From Baffinella frigidus (Eukaryota > Cryptophyceae > Cryptomonadales > Baffinellaceae), in the NCBI GenBank assembly GCA_026770585.1, contig MU646578.1:41639-69136 (forward strand): a stretch of 27,498 nucleotides of DNA, in the 5' to 3' direction. The notes under the pieces were generated by a model. It searched no databases. It was not told the DNA's origin and saw only the letters and a list, made by a program, of their open reading frames with translations. The translations under genes were made by a program, and so were the position numbers. Positions 12,401 to 18,700 of this stretch are shown here, piece by piece. Numbering within the stretch: position 1 is the stretch's first letter; the number at the start of each line of letters is the position of its first letter.

Positions 12401-15400
12401 ACCTCCAAGATTCTACCATGACTCCGGCCCTTGAACCCTGCCGTAACTCTACACCCTGAACACCAATCCCTGAACCCTGCACCCTAAACTATGGACACTA
12501 AACAGCAGGGTCGCGCAAAGCGGGCGAACAGGAGGACCCTGCCTACCTCTATTTCAGTCTATTTAGGCATGGCGATGTGGAGAGCCCGGGCGTGTTTCCG
12601 CTTGAAAGTTGACGGATTTGTACCGCGGACCCAGCGTGTCAACTTAAGAACAGTCCGCGAGCTAACCCGGCCGAGGCAGAGCAAGGGAACGTCTGCGGGT
12701 TGCAAGACGTTACGAACCTGCAGTATCAGGTGCGTGAGCATGGCTACCCCGACTGCCAACTCAGTCGGGTTAGCTCAGGGTTTCTGATAATTTTCAGCGT
12801 GGCGCTGCCACGCTTCGCGTCCCTGAGCTACTTTAGACGTGACCGGGGGCAATCAAAAGTTGACACCCTTGCAGAATAGCCCGAAAACGGGCTATTCTTC
12901 CAAAAGTTGACCTCGCGGCAGTGAGGAGTTGACTTTTGCGATTGACCACCCTCAGGTCTAGCGTAGCTAACCCGACTGCCAACTCACAGCAGGGTGACGT
13001 GAGGCCCCTGAACCCTCCCATAACTCTACACCCTGAACACCGATCCCTGAACCCTGCACCCTAAACTATGGACACTGAACAGCAGGGTCTCGGGAGGCGG
13101 GCGAACATGAGGACCCTGCCTACACCGCCCATGAGCCGAGGTCTCTCCCCAGACACTAGTCCCTAAACCCATTAACCTCCAAGCCATCAACCTCCGAACC
13201 TTGAAGCCATTAACCCAAGTCATTAACCTCCAAACCCTGAACTCTAACCCCTATAATCCAAACGTTAAACCCAAAGCCCCACACCCTAATCCTTAACCTC
13301 CAAAGCACAAACCATAAACCCTAAACCTCATTCTCCCAACCCTAAACCCCCAACCTTGATCTCTACCCCCTCCCCCCCCAACCAGCATGGACGTGGACGG
13401 CACCTTCTTCTCAAAGATCAACCCTACGCCGCGATTCCTCATCAACCCCAAACCCCACACCCCAAACCACAAACCCTAATCCTACATCCATAAATCCAAA
13501 TTCCTAAACCCCAAACCTTGAACCCTGAATACCAAACCAGCGTGGACGTGGATGGACACTTGCTGCTGGAAGATCCACCCTACGGCGCGATCTTCTCCGC
13601 GTCGAAGGCACTCGTGCACACCATCGATGACTCGACCGGCTCTTTCTGGCTGCTCCCAGACGCCTCTGAGGTCGAACCCTGAACTTATAGCTCTGTCTCA
13701 GTCTATTTGGGCGCACCAAGCTGGTGAGTCCGGGCTCTTTTCCGCTCCAAAGTTGACGGTTTTGTACCACACACCCAGCATGTCAACTTGAGAATAGTCG
13801 GTCAGCCCAAGTGACTCAGAGCTAGAACTTAGGGGCTCCTCAGATCTTGCGCGAAACCCGAGTTAGAATCAACCCACATTTTTGCTGACGTTTTGTCCTG
13901 TTTGTTTTTGAAGGGATCGACCCTGAAACCTAAACCCTAAACCCCAAACCCCAATCCCTGAATCCTAAACCCTAAACCCTTAACCGAAACCCTAATCCCC
14001 TAAACCCGAAACCCTCAACACCAAACCCGAAACACCAAACCCCAAACCCTAGACCCTAGACCCTAAACCCTAAACCCGAAAAATCCGTCAAGTTAATTGG
14101 CTTCAGGTAAGTTGACTTTTGATGAAAGGTTCGTAGTCCACCGTGTGGACTATCGACGATTCCACCGGCTCTTTCTGGCTGCTCCCAGACGCCTCTGTTT
14201 GGGGTTTGGAGTTTGGTGTTTGGGGTGTGAGGTTTATGGTGACAGAGAGCAAGAACTTAGGGCCCATCTGCGATCTGCCGCGAAACCCGACTTAGAATCA
14301 AAATCCGTTTTCACTGGCGTTTTGCTCTCAACCCTACATCCCATAAATTCTGAAGCCTACACCCTACACTGTAACCCAGGGGTCATTCGTGGTGGATCTC
14401 GGGGCGCGTCGCACCGTCACTGGCTTCCGGTTCACCCTCAACCCTACACCCCCAACCCTCCCCCCTGAATCTTGAACAATAAACTTCCGGTAACGCTTGC
14501 ACCCTTTGTGGATCACCGGAAGCCTGGTGGCCGCCCCTTTGACAGCCCCGCCGGCAGGCTCGTAAACGCCCGCGTGACCGGTCACGCGGACGCCGAAGCC
14601 AACTGTCCGAGGTGACTGCCTTGCGTGTGCTGCCTGTGTTTGGGGGTTCTACTGCCGGCCNNNNNNNNNNNNNNNNNNNNNNNNNNNNNNNNNNNNNNNN
14701 NNNNNNNNNNNNNNNNNNNNNNNNNNNNNNNNNNNNNNNNNNNNNNNNNNNNNNNNNNNNNNNNNNNNNNNNNNNNNNNNNNNNNNNNNNNNNNNNNNNN
14801 NNNNNNNNNNNNNNNNNNNNNNNNNNNNNNNNNNNNNNNNNNNNNNNNNNNNNNNNNNNNNNNNNNNNNNNNNNNNNNNNNNNNNNNNNNNNNNNNNNNN
14901 NNNNNNNNNNNNNNNNNNNNNNNNNNNNNNNNNNNNNNNNNNNNNNNNNNNNNNNNNNNNNNNNNNNNNNCCCAAACCCCAAGACCCAAACCCTAAACCC
15001 CACACCCCTGAACCACAAACCCCAAACCCCAAACCACAAGCCACAAAACCCAAACCACAAACCCCAAACCCTAAACCCTAAACCCTACGCTAGGCTCAAG
15101 AACACGCGAAACAACGGCTGGAAGAATCGCGGGACCCGGGAGTTTGCGGTACCCAAAACCCTAACCCCGAAACCCTAAACCCTAAACCCGAACCCGAAAC
15201 CCAAACCCGAAACCCAAAAACCTGACCCGAAAATCGAAAATCGAAACTCTAAACTCGAACCCGAAACCCGAACCCGACAACCCGACAACCCGACAACCCG
15301 AACACCGAAACCCGAATCCCGAAACCAGGTTTCGGTTACGAGCCTCGACCCGGAGATTGAAAGCCCGGACTGGGAAGAGGTACTCAACGCATCCCTCCGA

Positions 15401-15761
15401 GCCCCCTAACCCCCTCAATCCTAAGCCCCCTAACCCCCTAACCCCGGGACCCCAACTGCGAAACCTGAAACCCCAAAGTGTTTATGATTGCTCATCATTT
15501 TGAACCAAATCCTACACCCTACACCCTAAACCCCAAACCCCAAACCCCAAACCCTAAACCCTAAACCTTAAACCCCATACCCCATACCCCAGACCCTCAA
15601 CCCTCAACCCTAAACCGCAATTGAGCACGCACGCCCTGATTCTCAGGTGCTCTGCGAGTCTCTCCCGTGCGCGTGGGCGCACGCCGACACCATCCCCTTT
15701 GTCGTCAAGAACGTCACCACTAAACCCTAACTCGAACGCATACCGACACACGAAACACTCC

Positions 15762-15798
<37 letters not shown>

Positions 15799-18700
15799 GT
15801 TCAACCTATATATCTATCTTTCTATCTATATATCTATACATACCTATCTATCTGTCTATCTATCTATCTATTTACGAAACGCTCACGCGAACGAAAACAC
15901 GGCAGGTGCTCCGCGAGTCTCTCCCGTGCGCGTGGGCGCACGCCGACACCATCCCCTCTCTCGTCAAGGACATCACTCCGGTGCGACCGCAAACCCTAAT
16001 CCCCGTCCCTGCACGCGAGCCCCCCCCCCTTTTCAGACCCAAATTTATGGTACCGATTGGGCCGTGGGTGCACGCCGACACCGTCCCCTCCGTCGTCAAA
16101 GCAATTCCTCCGGTGCGCACGCAAACCCTACCGTTTCCTCTTAATCTTTTCAACCAATTATTTTCTGAGAAATTCCCGTCCCTGCACGCGAGTTCCCCCC
16201 TTTCTCAGACCCAGATTCATGGTACCGATTGGGCCGTGGGCGCACGGCGGACACCATCCCATCTAAGACGTCGCTCCGGTCCATGTCCCACCACCTTTAG
16301 GGTCTAGGGTCCGGGGCTGACAATATCCCCTCGATTTATGCTTTCGGGTCTAGGGCGGACACCGTCCCTTTGGTCTTCAAAGACGTCGTGCAGGTCCATG
16401 CCCCACCACCCGAGTCAGCCGAAATTTTGCGTCAAAACACGCCCCACCGGAACCCTAAACCCGCAACCTGAAACAGGTGCGGGTGTGGTACACCCTGAAC
16501 CCTAAACAAACCTCAAACCTTCAGCCCTAAATCCGCACCCCCGAACCCTATCCTCTAAACCTGCAACCCGGAACAGGTGCGGGCGTGGTATATCAAGTTC
16601 ACAGCGCTTGGGTGGTTCGGCATGATCTAAATCCGAAGCATGAACCCTGAACCCTAAACCCACCGCCCTAGTATTTAAACGCTTAACTCGCAACCCGCAA
16701 CCCTAAACAAACGTCAAACCCTAGACCCTAAACCCTAAACGCTAAAACTTTAACACACCCGCAACCCTAAACCCCAAGCTTCAAACAGGTGCGGGCACGG
16801 TACATCAAGTTCACAGCGCTCGGGTGGTTCGGCATGGGCGCCGGCCTCAATTTCTTCCAGGTGCGTCCTAGACACACATACGTGCTTCCTAGACACACGG
16901 ATTTCAGGGCTGGTGAAGCAGTCGTGTCCGCAAACAGTCGTATTGAGGAAGCTGCACATCAAGTTCACCGCGCTCGGGTGTTTCGGCATGAATGCTGGCC
17001 TCAACTTCTTCCAGGTAAAGAGACACACACCACTAAGTGGGCTACGCGGGTTTCGTTGACCCCGGATTCCGGTGTGTTACGTGACCAATTTGCATAAAAC
17101 AATCCTGCAACTTAATCGTCTTCAGGTAAGTTGACTTATGATGAAAGGTTCGTAGTCCACCGCGTGGAATCCACCTCCGCAAGAACTTCGTCCCTCGCAA
17201 CCTCAACAGCCTGGTACTAGCCACGCAGTGGACTACGAAGAGATTCCGTGAATAACCCACAAGTGGATAATCCATAGAAACTACGGTAGTCGTTCGGCCT
17301 GGGCGCCTCCAGGTGCCTCCCTAAACCCTCAACTTTTCCAGGTGCCTCCCTAGACCCTAAACCCTGAACCCTAAACCCTAAACCCTCAACCCTAAACCCT
17401 CAACCCTAAACCCTAGTGCTAGACACAGTTCTATATTGAGGAGGTGTGTGCGTCCACTACGGGCGGTTTGAGGAAGCGGGTTTGGCTTGAGGAAACCTGC
17501 GTGTCTGTAGCGGTGCTGAGGAAGCGTGTGTAGGTCCACAACTTCTTCCAGGTAAAGCGACACACACCACTCGGTGGGCTACGATGGTTTCGTTAACCCT
17601 GGATTCCAGGGTGATACGTGACCAATTTGCATAAAAAATATCCGTAAAGTTAATTGTCTTCAGGCAAGTTCACTTTTGATGAAAGGTTCGTAGTCCACCG
17701 TGTGGATTGAGGAAGTGCTCGTGGGTTGAGGAAGCGTCCGTGTCCGCAACGGGCGTGTTGAAGAGGCGGTCGTGTCCGCAACAGTCGTATTCAGGAGGCC
17801 GCCGGGCGTGTTGAGGAAGCGTTCGCGTAGCCACCCGGTGGGCTACGAGGGTTTCGTTGACCCCGGATTCCGGGTGTTACGTGACCAAGTTGCATTAGAA
17901 AAATCCTTAAAGTTAATTCTCTTCGGGTGAGTTGACTTTTGATGAAAGGTTCGTAGTCCACCGTGTGGGGAAGCTCGTGTCCGCGAACAGGTGCTGTTCG
18001 ATACTGTCGGACCCAGCCCCGCAACTCTAACCCCGCAACTCTAACCCCGCAACTCCAAACCCCATCAGGTGCGGGCGCAGGCCGTGGGGCCGGACGCGAT
18101 GCAGGCTGAGCATCAGTGTTCCCGGATTGAGGAAGCGTGTTCGGGTATTGAAGACCAAACAGCGGGCTATCAAGGGGATTTCGGCCCATTTCGGGCCCAC
18201 TTTCCGTTACCTTATCCGTAGGAACCCCCCTATATCCCTACGGGTTGCCTACCGTAGGGTCGTATGTCATAACGCTTGTGGGTTATTCACGAATCCCTTC
18301 GTAATCCGCTGTGTGGGTGTCCGTGTCCGCAACCATCGGATTGAAGAAGCGTTCGGACAGGTGCGGGCGCAGGCCGTGGGACGCGATGCGTGTTGAGGAA
18401 GCGTTCGTGGGTGTTGAGGAAGCACTCGTGTCCGTATTGAGGAAGTGTTCGTGTCCTGGAACATGTGCGAGGTCAGGTGGCTCAGTTGACTTTGGGGACC
18501 ATGCAAAGTTAAGTGGCTCAGTCGACTTTGGGGACCATTCAGGTGCGGGCGCAAGCCGCGGGGCCAGACGCGACGCAGCCTCGTGACAGTCAACTAAGCT
18601 ACTTAACCTTGCATGGTCCCCAAAGTCAACTGAGCCACTTAACCTCGCACCTGCTCCAGGACACGAGCACTTCCTCAATACGGACACGAGTGCTTCCTCA

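Larger units (their letters stand above)
16955..17551 (+). pseudogene. Two 3' stubs of exon 22, each followed by a family 2 foldback
   Basis: 16955-17014 reads HIKFTALGCFGMNAGLNFFQ. 17537-17551 reads NFFQ. Both end CAG/GTAAAG and are followed by ACACACACCAC and a family 2 element, so stub and element were copied together. Confidence 0.85.

Noticed and set aside
12491-12787. Gene starting at an ATG with MDTKQQGRAKRANR
   Set aside because: The frame crosses an exon 16 stub in the wrong frame and then a family 3 foldback.
14383-15178. Open frames crossing the N gap
   Set aside because: Unknown bases make them appear open. The flanking discoidin exons explain the coding content.
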